Of a stretch of 21,036 nt of DNA, positions 1 through 6,819 are shown piece after piece. The position numbers and the translations under genes were made by a program. The stretch covers positions 1 through 21,036 of the forward strand of contig JAUTXB010000059.1 in NCBI GenBank assembly GCA_030838245.1, given 5' to 3'. The notes beneath the pieces are model-generated. The model had not been told where the DNA came from, made no database searches, and was given only the letters and a program-made list of their open reading frames with translations. The DNA comes from Acidimicrobiaceae bacterium. GTDB lineage: Bacteria; Actinomycetota; Acidimicrobiia; Acidimicrobiales; RAAP-2. The stretch's first letter is position 1, and every line of letters starts with the position of its first letter.

Positions 1-1
1 T

Positions 2-376
2 AGCCCGGCTCCCCACGCAACGCTCTCCCAACCGGGGGTCCTGCGAGCCGTAGTCGGCGGCGGCCTGATGATTGGCGTCCTCGGAATCTTCGCTCTGGGC
101 CTCGCCACGATCATTCGCCACACCGCCGGCGCCATCACCGCCTTTGTCGGCACACTGCTGGTGCTCCCGCTCCTGGTTGAGGCGCTACCCGCATCGATCG
201 GCCATCCCATTGCCGAGTACCTGCCCTTCAACGTCGGCCAGACGATGACCTCGGTGCAACACACCGTCGGGCAGTCGCCCGCACTGAGCCCATGGGTCGG
301 ATTCGCGGTTGTCTGCGCGTACGCCGTCGGCGCTTTGGTCGTCGGCGGGGTGCTCATGGTCCGACGAGACGCCTGA
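2..376 (+). CDS. ABC-2 type transporter permease, C-terminal part (5' end outside window)
   Basis: The reading frame is open from the first bases of the window and ends at TGA 374-376, so only the C-terminal ~124 residues are seen. The piece is strongly hydrophobic, with about three membrane segments. It carries the stretch LGLATIIRHTAGAI followed by a second hydrophobic segment and a final helix ending in VRRDA, a layout common in actinobacterial ABC-2 permeases that pair with a separate ATPase. An internal ATG at 68 exists, but the residues before it (VLRAVVGGGL) continue the same conserved helix, so 68 is not the true start. The ATPase partner would lie upstream, outside the window. Substrate cannot be told. 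No link to the catabolic genes is evident. Confidence 0.8.
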   Translation, partial: SPAPHATLSQPGVLRAVVGGGLMIGVLGIFALGLATIIRHTAGAITAFVGTLLVLPLLVEALPASIGHPIAEYLPFNVGQTMTSVQHTVGQSPALSPWVGFAVVCAYAVGALVVGGVLMVRRDA

Positions 377-529
377 TGGCCTCCGCAGTGCATCCGCTCG
401 ATGGCGGGGTTGGCAATCTGTCGAACTTCTGCACCACGACCCAAACGATCGGGTCTGGGCCCATCCCGAGCGGTGCGGGTCGAGGGTGACCATCATTCGA
501 ACTCGCCCGTTGTGGAGGAGCTTCCCTCC

Positions 530-1180
530 ATGAGCATTCACAGTCTGATCGCCAACTACGGGTATCTGGCCGTATTCACATTGGTGGCTGCCGAGAGTTT
601 CGGGATCCCGCTGCCAGGTGAAACCGCGCTCATCACCGCAGCTGTCTACGCGGGAGCGACCCATCGTCTCTCGCCCGAGGTGATCTTCATCATCGGCGCC
701 GCAGCGGCAATTCTCGGCGACACCTGTGGGTATTGGATCGGGGACAGGGGCGGCTATCCCCTTGTCCGGCGCTTCGGGCACTACGTCCGACTTGATGACA
801 CAAAGCTGAAGATCGCCCGATATCTCTTCGCTCGTCACGGCGGCAAAGTGGTCTTCTTCGGTCGTTTCGTCTCGGTGCTCCGCACTTACGCAGCCTTTCT
901 GGCTGGAATGAACAGGATGCACTACCGCCGCTTTCTGGTCTTCAACGCCACCGGAGGGATCGTATGGTGCGCGGTGTTTACCTTTGGGCCCTACTGGTTC
1001 GGGAATGGGATCAGCCAGATCACTGGGCCGGCAGGGATCGCTCTGATCGGAGCATCCGTCGCGATCGTCATTGCCAGCCTTCTTGTGGCCCGCCGGCAGA
1101 TCGGAGTGCTTTCGGAACGGGCTGAGGCTGCATTTCCGGGCCCTCTCGATTCGAATGGGCTCGTGGCCGAAGCTCGGTAA
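530..1180 (+). CDS. DedA family inner-membrane protein
   Basis: A 216-residue integral membrane protein of the DedA/SNARE-associated (VTT) family, which is linked to lipid flipping and membrane homeostasis. Family landmarks are visible: ESFGIPLPGE (22-31), an acidic residue in a membrane segment (D64), and the signature GRFVSVLR (111-118) followed by AGM and FLVFNATGGIVW (135-146). A last hydrophobic helix lies at about 168-187. The frame is open upstream to 401, but ATG 530 is chosen because GGAGGAG lies at 514-520 and the family begins with a short N-terminus before the first re-entrant segment. It stands alone between the permease and a gene-poor stretch. The exact substrate is unknown. 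Confidence 0.88.
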   Translation: MSIHSLIANYGYLAVFTLVAAESFGIPLPGETALITAAVYAGATHRLSPEVIFIIGAAAAILGDTCGYWIGDRGGYPLVRRFGHYVRLDDTKLKIARYLFARHGGKVVFFGRFVSVLRTYAAFLAGMNRMHYRRFLVFNATGGIVWCAVFTFGPYWFGNGISQITGPAGIALIGASVAIVIASLLVARRQIGVLSERAEAAFPGPLDSNGLVAEAR

Positions 1181-1210
1181 GGACAGCGCCAGCGTGAGGT
1201 GTTGTTGGTG

Positions 1211-1501
1211 TTATCGCCACTTGCGAAGGTGAGATCGCACATTCGATAGCACCCGGCAGCGAGGGACAGGGTCCTCGTGCTCGGAATCGGCGTACTGGCC
1301 GCAGCGTCGCAGCGACTCTTCCTGCGCGAGTGTGTCGATCCCAGCTACGACGTACTTGGATCTCACCACGGGCGAAGTGTGTCCGCACACCGAGCACTCC
1401 CACGAAGTCACGTCTTGGAAAGAGTGATGGAGGCGCGGTTCGCGGCCCGCGCTCCCGACCTGATCGGCGACGGGGAGCCGGCCACTCACCCGCAGAAGCA
1501 C
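1211..1501 (-). CDS. Small Cys-rich hypothetical ORF (doubtful)
   Basis: Up to 96 residues from a GTG at 1501, ending in TAA. I do not recognise it. The second half looks protein-like: WECSVCGHTSP, a CxxC pair, followed by an amphipathic stretch and further cysteines (RRCGQY, PRCRV), and its codons mostly end in G or C as in neighbouring real genes. The first ~30 residues are less convincing, so the true start may be internal. The pattern could be a small zinc ribbon. No good ribosome binding site was identified and no neighbour gives a role. Confidence 0.3.
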   Translation of the reverse strand: MLLRVSGRLPVADQVGSAGREPRLHHSFQDVTSWECSVCGHTSPVVRSKYVVAGIDTLAQEESLRRCGQYADSEHEDPVPRCRVLSNVRSHLRKWR

Positions 1502-1623
1502 AGATGTTGTTTCTTACACTACAAGTTGCGGCGGTCAGCGGACTCGAACCGACTTCCGCGCCTTTGACCGGATACCGCGCCCAAACGTGGTCACAGATGG
1601 CAAGAGCTGCACGGCGGATGTAG

Positions 1624-1836
1624 CTATCTGGCGCGGCCAATATGTTTCATTCGTGACTGCGCGATGAGCCACTCCTCAGAGCGAGTCACTTGTCGCTCGT
1701 CGGGAATGTGGTGAAGCCCCACCGGACCGTCGGTTAGAGTCCCGCAAACTCGGCAGACGGACATGCGCCCGTTTGTCTCCGGAGCATGGTGCTCGTCGAG
1801 CTGGCTACCTGCGCAGGATGCTTTGGGTGAAATCAT
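1624..1836 (-). CDS. Small CxxC hypothetical ORF (doubtful)
   Basis: 70 residues from ATG 1836 (GGAGG three bases upstream, rather close) or 46 residues from ATG 1764 (MSVCRVCGTLTDGP). The shorter form begins with a CxxC pair followed by LHHIP and a polar amphipathic tail. It resembles the neighbouring small frame at 1211-1501 in opening with CxVCG, which could mean two related zinc-ribbon peptides or chance. Codon bias is mixed. I do not recognise a family. Confidence 0.28.
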   Translation of the reverse strand: MISPKASCAGSQLDEHHAPETNGRMSVCRVCGTLTDGPVGLHHIPDERQVTRSEEWLIAQSRMKHIGRAR

Positions 1837-1951
1837 GATCCTCCGATCACCCGGCGTACTCCCATTTCGGGCCGACGCCGAGGCGGTAGGACCGAAGCGG
1901 GTCCGAGGCGGGCGTGATTGCCCCCCTCTTGTACCCTATGTCGTTACGGGC

Positions 1952-1979
1952 ACTGACCAAAACCGGGTAGCGGGTCAGT
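1952..1979. promoter_or_regulatory. Inverted repeat ACTGACC-N14-GGTCAGT
   Basis: Perfect 7-bp arms at 1952-1958 and 1973-1979 with a 14-base spacer, followed on the plus strand by an A-rich run (TTAAAAAACC). There is no T tract after the stem on either strand, so it is not a typical terminator. It may be a protein binding site or a remnant. No adjacent gene start explains it. Confidence 0.2.
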
Positions 1980-2262
1980 CTTAAAAAACCCGTCCGTGCG
2001 ACATTTACGCCCGAGAAGTGCGCGACGAGATGCCGTTAGACCCGGAATTGGCCAAGGGTCAAGATCCTGCTGCAGGCCGAAGTCGAGACCTTTGAGTCAT
2101 GGGATGGCAGTTCAGGCCAGGTCGTCGCCCGCTCTCGCCTCCAGATGGCCATTCTGTCTGGGACTACAACACGAAAAAGGTTTGGGTCACCCCACCGTTC
2201 GCACAAGGTTCGCCTCTTAGAGCGCGTGCGGATTCGTGAGGCGCTCCGTCGAGGTGTTCTCA

Positions 2263-2634
2263 TCACACAGGCGAGCCCAGTGGCCCTTTCGGTGCTGGTG
2301 TCGGTTGGTCGTGTGAGACCACGAAGTCGCGACGTCGGATGAGAACACCGGAACAGGCCGCTCCGACAAGGGCTAAGACAGCACTGACGACGAGCAGAAC
2401 GTCGAACGCACTGGCGAAGCTGGCGTGAATGGCCGCGACAAGCGGGGCTCGCAACGGGGCTGGCGCGGCGTTGATGGCCTGAGCGGCGTTGCCCTGTTGA
2501 ATGGCGGTGACGACTCCGGGCAGGTGCCGCTCTAGGGGTCGGATGCTGGCGAGGACCCGGCCCAATTTCTGGTGAAGGGCGGATGCGAAGACCGACCCGT
2601 AGACGGCAATGCCGGTGGCGATCCCGATTGCGAT
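2263..2634 (-). pseudogene. C-terminal remnant of a DHA2-type MFS drug exporter
   Basis: The minus-strand frame gives 123 residues and a TGA stop. It begins IAIGIATGIAVYGSVFASAL, ends with a membrane helix (FDVLLVVSAVLALVGAACSGVLI) and then RRRDFV. This is the last two-helix part of EmrB/QacA-like (DHA2) 14-TM exporters, which are normally about 480-520 residues. Directly upstream the frame meets an in-frame stop (TGA, 2635-2637), and beyond it is the leader of the divergent aldolase gene, so roughly the first three quarters are missing. A TTG at 2565 could start a 100-residue product, but that would be a non-functional fragment. Deletion or recombination at about 2635 is the simplest reading. 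Confidence 0.75.
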
Positions 2635-2734
2635 TCATGGTTCACGACCCGCCGGTCGCACCGTCCGGCGCCGACGCCGATCTTTGTGTCACCATGATGG
2701 CCAATCGAGTCAGACGTGTGGAGAGGATCCAGAA

Positions 2735-3400
2735 ATGAGCGATTTGCTCTTGGCTGATGAACGAGAGGCCGTGGCCGGTGCCAGCCGCCACTTGGCCGAG
2801 CGGGGGCTCGTCATCGGCACCGCAGGCAACATCTCCGCCCGTCAGGGAGATCTGATCGCCGTCACCCCCACCGGGGCCGACCTGGCCACGGTGACAGCCG
2901 AGATGGTCACGGTCATCGACCTCGAAGGACAGGTAGTAGACGGAGATCTGGTCCCGACATCGGAAGTCCCCCTCCATACCGGCATCTACGCGGCCACCAA
3001 CGCCCGAGCCATCACTCACGCCCATGCCATGGCCTCAATCGCCGTCGGCTGTAGTCACGACGAGCTCCCACCGTTGCACTACAGCTGCCTGGGCCTGGGC
3101 GGAGCCCCTCGAACCGCGGCCTACGCCACGTTCGGCTCCCAAGAGCTGGCTGACAATGTCATTGCGGCACTCGAGGGTCGGAACGCGGCCATGATGCAGA
3201 ACCACGGCTCAGTGGCCTATGGCAGCACCATGAAGGAGGCCATTGAACGCCTGGAGCTGCTCGAGTGGCTAGCCGAGCTGTACTGGCGGGCCGCCTCGCT
3301 GGGAACGCCGCGAGTGCTGACGGACAAAGACTTCGAGGCCATCATCATGTCGGCCATCGAGCGGGGCTACGGCACGACCAAGAAAGTCGAAAAGGGCTGA
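2735..3400 (+). CDS. Class II aldolase/adducin family protein (fuculose-phosphate aldolase-like)
   Basis: 221 residues, the usual size for class II (zinc) aldolases such as L-fuculose-1-phosphate aldolase, which cleave sugar phosphates to dihydroxyacetone phosphate plus an aldehyde. Visible landmarks: phosphate-binding GTAGNIS (28-34), SE (76-77) with the likely catalytic Glu77, the zinc-ligand pair HAH (95-97) and a third His in QNHG (155-158). ATG 2735 is chosen over the longer frame from 2609 because GAGAGG lies 8 bases upstream and the family starts just before the first helix. It stands alone on the plus strand, convergent with the catabolic operon. The physiological substrate cannot be told, and a role in the pyridine pathway is not evident. 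Confidence 0.85.
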   Translation: MSDLLLADEREAVAGASRHLAERGLVIGTAGNISARQGDLIAVTPTGADLATVTAEMVTVIDLEGQVVDGDLVPTSEVPLHTGIYAATNARAITHAHAMASIAVGCSHDELPPLHYSCLGLGGAPRTAAYATFGSQELADNVIAALEGRNAAMMQNHGSVAYGSTMKEAIERLELLEWLAELYWRAASLGTPRVLTDKDFEAIIMSAIERGYGTTKKVEKG

Positions 3401-3404
3401 GAGC

Positions 3405-3423
3405 TCTGGGCGCAGTGCCCAGA
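3405..3423. terminator. Bidirectional hairpin between convergent genes
   Basis: TCTGGGC-GCAGT-GCCCAGA forms a perfect 7-bp GC-rich stem with a 5-base loop, in the 28-bp gap between the stop codons of the aldolase (+) and the cytidylyltransferase (-). There is no long T tract, but the position between convergent genes supports termination in both directions. Confidence 0.55.
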
Positions 3424-3428
3424 TTGGC

Positions 3429-3983
3429 TCAGCCCCACTGGGCCAGATCCTCCAAGGTGTCGATGTCCACGGGCTCCCCACAGCAAGGGACCTCGCGTAC
3501 CAGGTCCGGGCGGCCCTGCATCAGTGCCCGGGCGCCGATATCCCCCTCGTCTGGGAGTAGCTGCCACACGGCACGTGCGAGCCGGACCGGTGGGGTGCGA
3601 TGACCACCGAAGCTGGCCACCGCGATTGGGCTTTCTGTTCCGGCAACGGCCGACCACGCGGAGGGGGGAATAAGGGGCTGGTCGCCGAGCCCTGTCACCA
3701 CCGCCTGGTGGCCGCGCCCCTCGGCCGCGGCGACCCCGGCGCGGAGCGATGATGCCTGGCCCGATGCCCACGCAGGGTTTTCAACCACGATAACTTCCCC
3801 CGGGAGCACATCGGTGAGGTCGACCGAACCGACGACCACGATGGTTTCGCCTATCTGGGCCTCGATCACGTGGTCGAGCGCCCATGCGACCAACGGCCGA
3901 CCTCGAAACGCGGCCAGGAGCTTATGTCGGTCCCCGGCGAACCGAGTCGAACCCCCAGCGCATAGAAGAACGGCCGCCGTCAC
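3429..3983 (-). CDS. mocA: MocA-type molybdenum cofactor cytidylyltransferase (NTP transferase)
   Basis: 184 residues of the MobA/MocA-like nucleotidyltransferase fold. The N-terminal loop LCAGGSTRF (7-15) with Lys21 corresponds to the LxAGxSxRxG...K nucleotide-binding signature. NPAWASGQASSL (69-80) and the metal-binding GDQP (100-103) follow the MocA/CoxD-associated pattern. The likely reaction is CTP + Mo-molybdopterin -> molybdopterin cytosine dinucleotide, the cofactor form used by xanthine oxidase-family hydroxylases such as the one encoded at 15856-20369. The GTG start overlaps the upstream XdhC stop by 4 bp (3980-3983), implying translational coupling. It is the last gene of the minus-strand operon and ends just before a hairpin. 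Confidence 0.85.
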   Translation of the reverse strand: MTAAVLLCAGGSTRFAGDRHKLLAAFRGRPLVAWALDHVIEAQIGETIVVVGSVDLTDVLPGEVIVVENPAWASGQASSLRAGVAAAEGRGHQAVVTGLGDQPLIPPSAWSAVAGTESPIAVASFGGHRTPPVRLARAVWQLLPDEGDIGARALMQGRPDLVREVPCCGEPVDIDTLEDLAQWG

Positions 3984-4870
3984 ACCGGAACCGGGTGGAT
4001 GGGGCCCGACCCGTCGCGTAAGGAAGCGACAGGTACGCCGGCCCGAAGCCCGATGATCTCGGCGCAGATGGCCACGGCCGACTCCTCCGGTGTACGAGCA
4101 CCGATGTCGATGCCGATCGGCGCCATGAGACGTGCTAGTCCCGCATCGTCGACCCCTTCGGCCCGCAGCCGCCCGACGCGGTCGGCATGGGTCCGACGTG
4201 ACCCCATGGCCCCCAGGTAGCCCACACGGGTGTTGAGGGCAGCCATGATCGCGGGCACGTCGAACTTGTGGTCATGGGTCAGCACGCACACGGCGTCGCG
4301 CGGGCTCAGTCGGTCTGCCTCTTTGGCCAGGTAGCGATAGGGCATGTCCACGACCACCTGGTCGGCCTCAGGGAACCGCGCCGCGGTGGCGAAGACCGGA
4401 CGAGCGTCGCACACGGTAACCCAGTAGCCGAGCACCTTGGCCACCCGGACAAGTGCGGCGGTGAAGTCGACTGCGCCGACGATCACCATGCGGCGGGGCG
4501 GCGCGAACACCTCGAGGAACACCGTGAGATCGCCTTGCTGGGCCTCACCGTGGGCGCCGTAGTGCCGAAGGGAACTAAGTCCCGTCTCCAGCGCACCCAG
4601 CGCGTCCCGAACGACCACCCGGTCCAGATCGGGCTGGCCGAGTGACCCCACCGGATCGGTGTCCGGCCGGACCACTACCTTCGCGCCGAGGGCAGGCAGC
4701 GTCATGGGGAACACAGTGCCGCCCGCAGTTCCCGGCTCCCCCCCAGCTCCCACCGCCGCCTGGCTCGCGCCTGATTCTGCCGCCGCACCGGAAACCTCCA
4801 CCACGGTGGCCAGCGCCACCGGCTCGCCTGCCCGTAAGCAGTCGCGGACGATGTCGAAAGCGCCTGTCAT
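3980..4870 (-). CDS. xdhC: XdhC/CoxF family Mo-hydroxylase maturation protein, Rossmann (C-terminal) type
   Basis: 296 residues. The C-terminal two thirds is a clear XdhC_C Rossmann domain: VIVGAVDFTAAL (129-140), TVCDARPVF (152-160), LTHDHKFD (197-204), GYLGAMGSRRTHADR (217-231) and PIGIDIGARTPEE (251-263). XdhC proteins bind the Mo cofactor and help its sulfuration and insertion into hydroxylases. The N-terminal part is weak: the XdhC-N motifs (PRGPGA, SGGCVE) are missing and residues 28-52 are an Ala/Gly-rich stretch. Those motifs are instead in the separate small protein just upstream (4887-5204), so the two may form one functional XdhC. ATG 4870 is chosen because the longer frame overlaps the upstream gene. 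No strong ribosome site is seen, which fits coupling across the 16-bp gap. Confidence 0.87.
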   Translation of the reverse strand: MTGAFDIVRDCLRAGEPVALATVVEVSGAAAESGASQAAVGAGGEPGTAGGTVFPMTLPALGAKVVVRPDTDPVGSLGQPDLDRVVVRDALGALETGLSSLRHYGAHGEAQQGDLTVFLEVFAPPRRMVIVGAVDFTAALVRVAKVLGYWVTVCDARPVFATAARFPEADQVVVDMPYRYLAKEADRLSPRDAVCVLTHDHKFDVPAIMAALNTRVGYLGAMGSRRTHADRVGRLRAEGVDDAGLARLMAPIGIDIGARTPEESAVAICAEIIGLRAGVPVASLRDGSGPIHPVPV

Positions 4871-4886
4871 ACGGCGTGGCTTCGCA

Positions 4887-5204
4887 TCACTCGACCGGTT
4901 CGACGAAGATCCGGATCGTGCCGCCACACGTAAGCCCGACGGAGAAGGCCTCGTCGTCGGAATAGCCGAAGGTGCATAACCGGGGTTCGCCCGACGCCAG
5001 CACGTCCAGCGCCTCGGAGACAACGGCACCCTCGACGCAGCCGCCGGATACCGAGCCGGCAACCTCACCCTCCTCGTTCACGGCCATAGTCGCACCCGGA
5101 CCACGTGGCCCCGACCCCACCACGCTGACCACTCGGGCGAGTGCGACCCGGTGGCCTCCGGCCTGCCAACGTTCGACGTCGTCGAGAACCTCCCTCATCG
5201 TCAT
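4887..5204 (-). CDS. XdhC-N/CoxI domain protein
   Basis: 105 residues, only the XdhC_CoxI N-terminal domain. Visible motifs: GPRGPGATMAV (32-42), GSVSGGCVEG (50-59) with the conserved Cys56, and GLTCGG (90-95). The domain is found in Mo-hydroxylase maturation factors and is often, as here, encoded separately from the Rossmann domain. The start at 5204 follows GAGG 8 bases upstream; a second ATG two codons later is also possible. A longer frame to 5420 would overlap the HD gene and its extra residues look like antisense-type Arg-rich sequence, so it was not used. It lies 16 bp ahead of the XdhC-C gene. Confidence 0.87.
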   Translation of the reverse strand: MTMREVLDDVERWQAGGHRVALARVVSVVGSGPRGPGATMAVNEEGEVAGSVSGGCVEGAVVSEALDVLASGEPRLCTFGYSDDEAFSVGLTCGGTIRIFVEPVE

Positions 5205-5293
5205 CAGCTCCACCTCAACGCGGGCACAGCTTCGAACGGATGGTCCGAGGCACACCCACCCTCCCCTTCGACCATGCGGTCGGACACCGTCGC

Positions 5294-5887
5294 CTAGTCG
5301 ATCCCCTCGAGTGACGCCAAGGCGTTCTCGAGCAGCGGCTCGGCCAGCCGGCGGGCCTCTTCGATGCGGATCCGGTCGGCCATGTACTGGTGCTTGGCTC
5401 GCGCCTGGTCCACCCCGCACTCGCCCTTGGTGACCCAGCTGATCACGATGTCCTGAAGCGTCTCGAGGAACGAGAGGGAGTCAGCCGCCTGCACCAAATC
5501 GGCCCCGTCGAGGCCACCGAACTCGTGCAGCGTGATCAAGCGCCGAACCTCGGGCAAATCGACGGTCTGGCCCACTGGGCCCGTGCCCTGCAACCAGACA
5601 CCGACGACCTCCGCGGAGCGCGAGGCATGGGAATACAGGTAGCCCGGGTCGTCCCAGCGACCGTTGCGCTTGTCGAAGGACGGGCCGCCAGGAAACATCC
5701 GCTCGATGTCGTGGGTCATCACCGCGAGGCGCATTTCGAGCGAGCAGGCTCCATCGAGACGCACGAGCCAGTCGCGGGCCCGCTCCAGGTGCCACGCCTG
5801 GCTATACGGCGCGATCCACTCCATGGCTCGCTGTTCGATCTCCGTGTCGACAGCGGCACCCGGTGCCTCTTCGATGGTCGTGGTCAC
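5294..5887 (-). CDS. HD-domain protein, putative phosphohydrolase
   Basis: 197 residues. The metal-ligand layout of an HD domain is visible: His33 (WHLERARDW), His59-Asp60 (MTHDIE), His87 (YSHASRSAEVV), His121 (TLHEFGG) and Asp136 (QAADSLSFLE). HD proteins are mostly metal-dependent phosphatases or phosphodiesterases, with some oxygenases. The GTG start has AGGAGG about 8 bases upstream, a strong site. The gene lies inside the catabolic operon between the deformylase and the XdhC genes. Since the same operon encodes a kinase-like pair, removal of a phosphate from a pathway intermediate is a plausible role, but this is inference. I cannot assign it to a named family. Confidence 0.8.
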   Translation of the reverse strand: MTTTIEEAPGAAVDTEIEQRAMEWIAPYSQAWHLERARDWLVRLDGACSLEMRLAVMTHDIERMFPGGPSFDKRNGRWDDPGYLYSHASRSAEVVGVWLQGTGPVGQTVDLPEVRRLITLHEFGGLDGADLVQAADSLSFLETLQDIVISWVTKGECGVDQARAKHQYMADRIRIEEARRLAEPLLENALASLEGID

Positions 5888-5950
5888 GCTGCTGGCCTCC
5901 TGATGGTTCTGTTCATCGGTATGTGTAGTGGTTGTCGATTGTGTGGTCGC

Positions 5951-5966
5951 GGGCCGAACTCGGCCC
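5951..5966. promoter_or_regulatory. Hairpin GGGCCG-AACT-CGGCCC in the 96-bp gap
   Basis: A perfect 6-bp GC-only stem with a 4-base loop lies just downstream of the deformylase stop and upstream of the HD gene. No T tract follows on the minus strand, so full termination is doubtful. It may reduce read-through or protect the 3' end of the upstream message. Confidence 0.3.
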
Positions 5967-5983
5967 TCCGGGCAGTTCCGACC

Positions 5984-6817
5984 TTATAGCCCGGCGTTAT
6001 CGAATTTGGTAGTGAACTCCTCGATCGCCTCGACCATCCCGTCCACATTGTCCCAAGGAATCATGTGGCCGCTGTGAGATACCGATGCGGTATCGGCGCG
6101 CGGGTTCACCTGCTCGAGCTCGACCACGTCGGCCTTGGTGACGACGGGACTCTCGTCACCGTAGATGAGGAGGGCGGGCGGCTCCACCTGTCGCCACACC
6201 GGATCGAACGCCTCGAGGTGGAACCACGAGTAGCTCTCGACCACCGCCACCTCGTCGCACGACGCCAGCCATCGCCCCCGGGCCGCGACCTGCTCGTCGG
6301 TCCAGGTCGGATAGTGCTCGCGGGCCTCGATGTCGCCGCGGCCAGCTCGAGCACCGAGGATGCCGCTTATGAATTGACTCACCGCGATCGGATAGGGACG
6401 GCGGCCCGGACCCGACATGGGCGGGTCGATGGCCACCACCGCACTCGCACATCCCGGTACCTTGGCGCGCGCCGCGGCGACCACTCGAGCGCCCAGCGAG
6501 TGACCAACCAGAATCGGTTGCTCCAGACCGAGGTGGTCGATCAGCGCCAACACGTCGTCCGCATAATCCTCGGCCCGGTGCGTACCGTAGGGAGAGCGCT
6601 CGGACAGCCCGCGACCCCGCATGTCAAGGACATAGACGTCGCGTCCGCCCACAGCCAGGCGCTCGGCAGCGAACGCGAATGCACCGGCCGGCGTTGTGAT
6701 CCCGGGAACGACGATCATCGGTGTCCTAGCACTGGTACCGATGTTCGGCTGGGCATGGTGAGCCGTGTGCAGGCGCAGGTTGCCTGAGCGGAAGAAGATC
6801 GAAGAAACTGCGGCCAC
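5984..6817 (-). CDS. nicD: N-formylmaleamate deformylase-like alpha/beta hydrolase (NicD type)
   Basis: 277-residue alpha/beta hydrolase. Landmarks: oxyanion-region VVPGITTPAG (36-45), VLDMRGRGLSE (63-73), nucleophile elbow GHSLGA with Ser107, Asp131 (AIDPP) and His251 (SHSGHMIPWDN). As I recall, P. putida NicD uses Ser101, Asp125 and His245; all three here are offset by exactly six residues, strong support for orthology. The reaction is N-formylmaleamate + H2O -> maleamate + formate, the step after NicX, whose gene lies two genes upstream. The GTG start is 2 bp after the permease stop, so the two genes are coupled. A shorter form could start later, but the N-terminal residues are compatible with the family. 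Confidence 0.88.
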   Translation of the reverse strand: MAAVSSIFFRSGNLRLHTAHHAQPNIGTSARTPMIVVPGITTPAGAFAFAAERLAVGGRDVYVLDMRGRGLSERSPYGTHRAEDYADDVLALIDHLGLEQPILVGHSLGARVVAAARAKVPGCASAVVAIDPPMSGPGRRPYPIAVSQFISGILGARAGRGDIEAREHYPTWTDEQVAARGRWLASCDEVAVVESYSWFHLEAFDPVWRQVEPPALLIYGDESPVVTKADVVELEQVNPRADTASVSHSGHMIPWDNVDGMVEAIEEFTTKFDNAGL

Positions 6818-6819
6818 GG

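Larger units (their letters stand above)
1181..2262. other. Gene-poor stretch, no convincing large gene
   Basis: About 1.1 kb between the DedA gene and the MFS remnant. No open frame here matches a family I recognise. It holds two small minus-strand frames with CxxC pairs (listed separately), one inverted repeat (1952-1979) and a short tRNA-T-arm-like sequence that does not fold into a tRNA. Together with the truncated exporter gene next to it, this looks like a decayed or recombined border. Confidence 0.5.

Noticed and set aside
439..456. GACCC...GGGTC dyad upstream of the DedA gene
   Set aside because: Only a 5-bp stem with a long loop and no T tract; too weak to call a terminator.
1520..1570. 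Minus-strand tRNA-like 3' end (GGTTCGAGTCCGCTGACCGC)
   Set aside because: The T-loop looks right, but the T-stem has a mismatch, no matching 5' acceptor strand (GGCGGTC) lies upstream, and no proper anticodon arm can be drawn. At most a decayed fragment or chance.
2040..2342. Plus-strand frame through the gene-poor region
   Set aside because: It has weak codon bias, no motif, and its second half is antisense to the MFS remnant.
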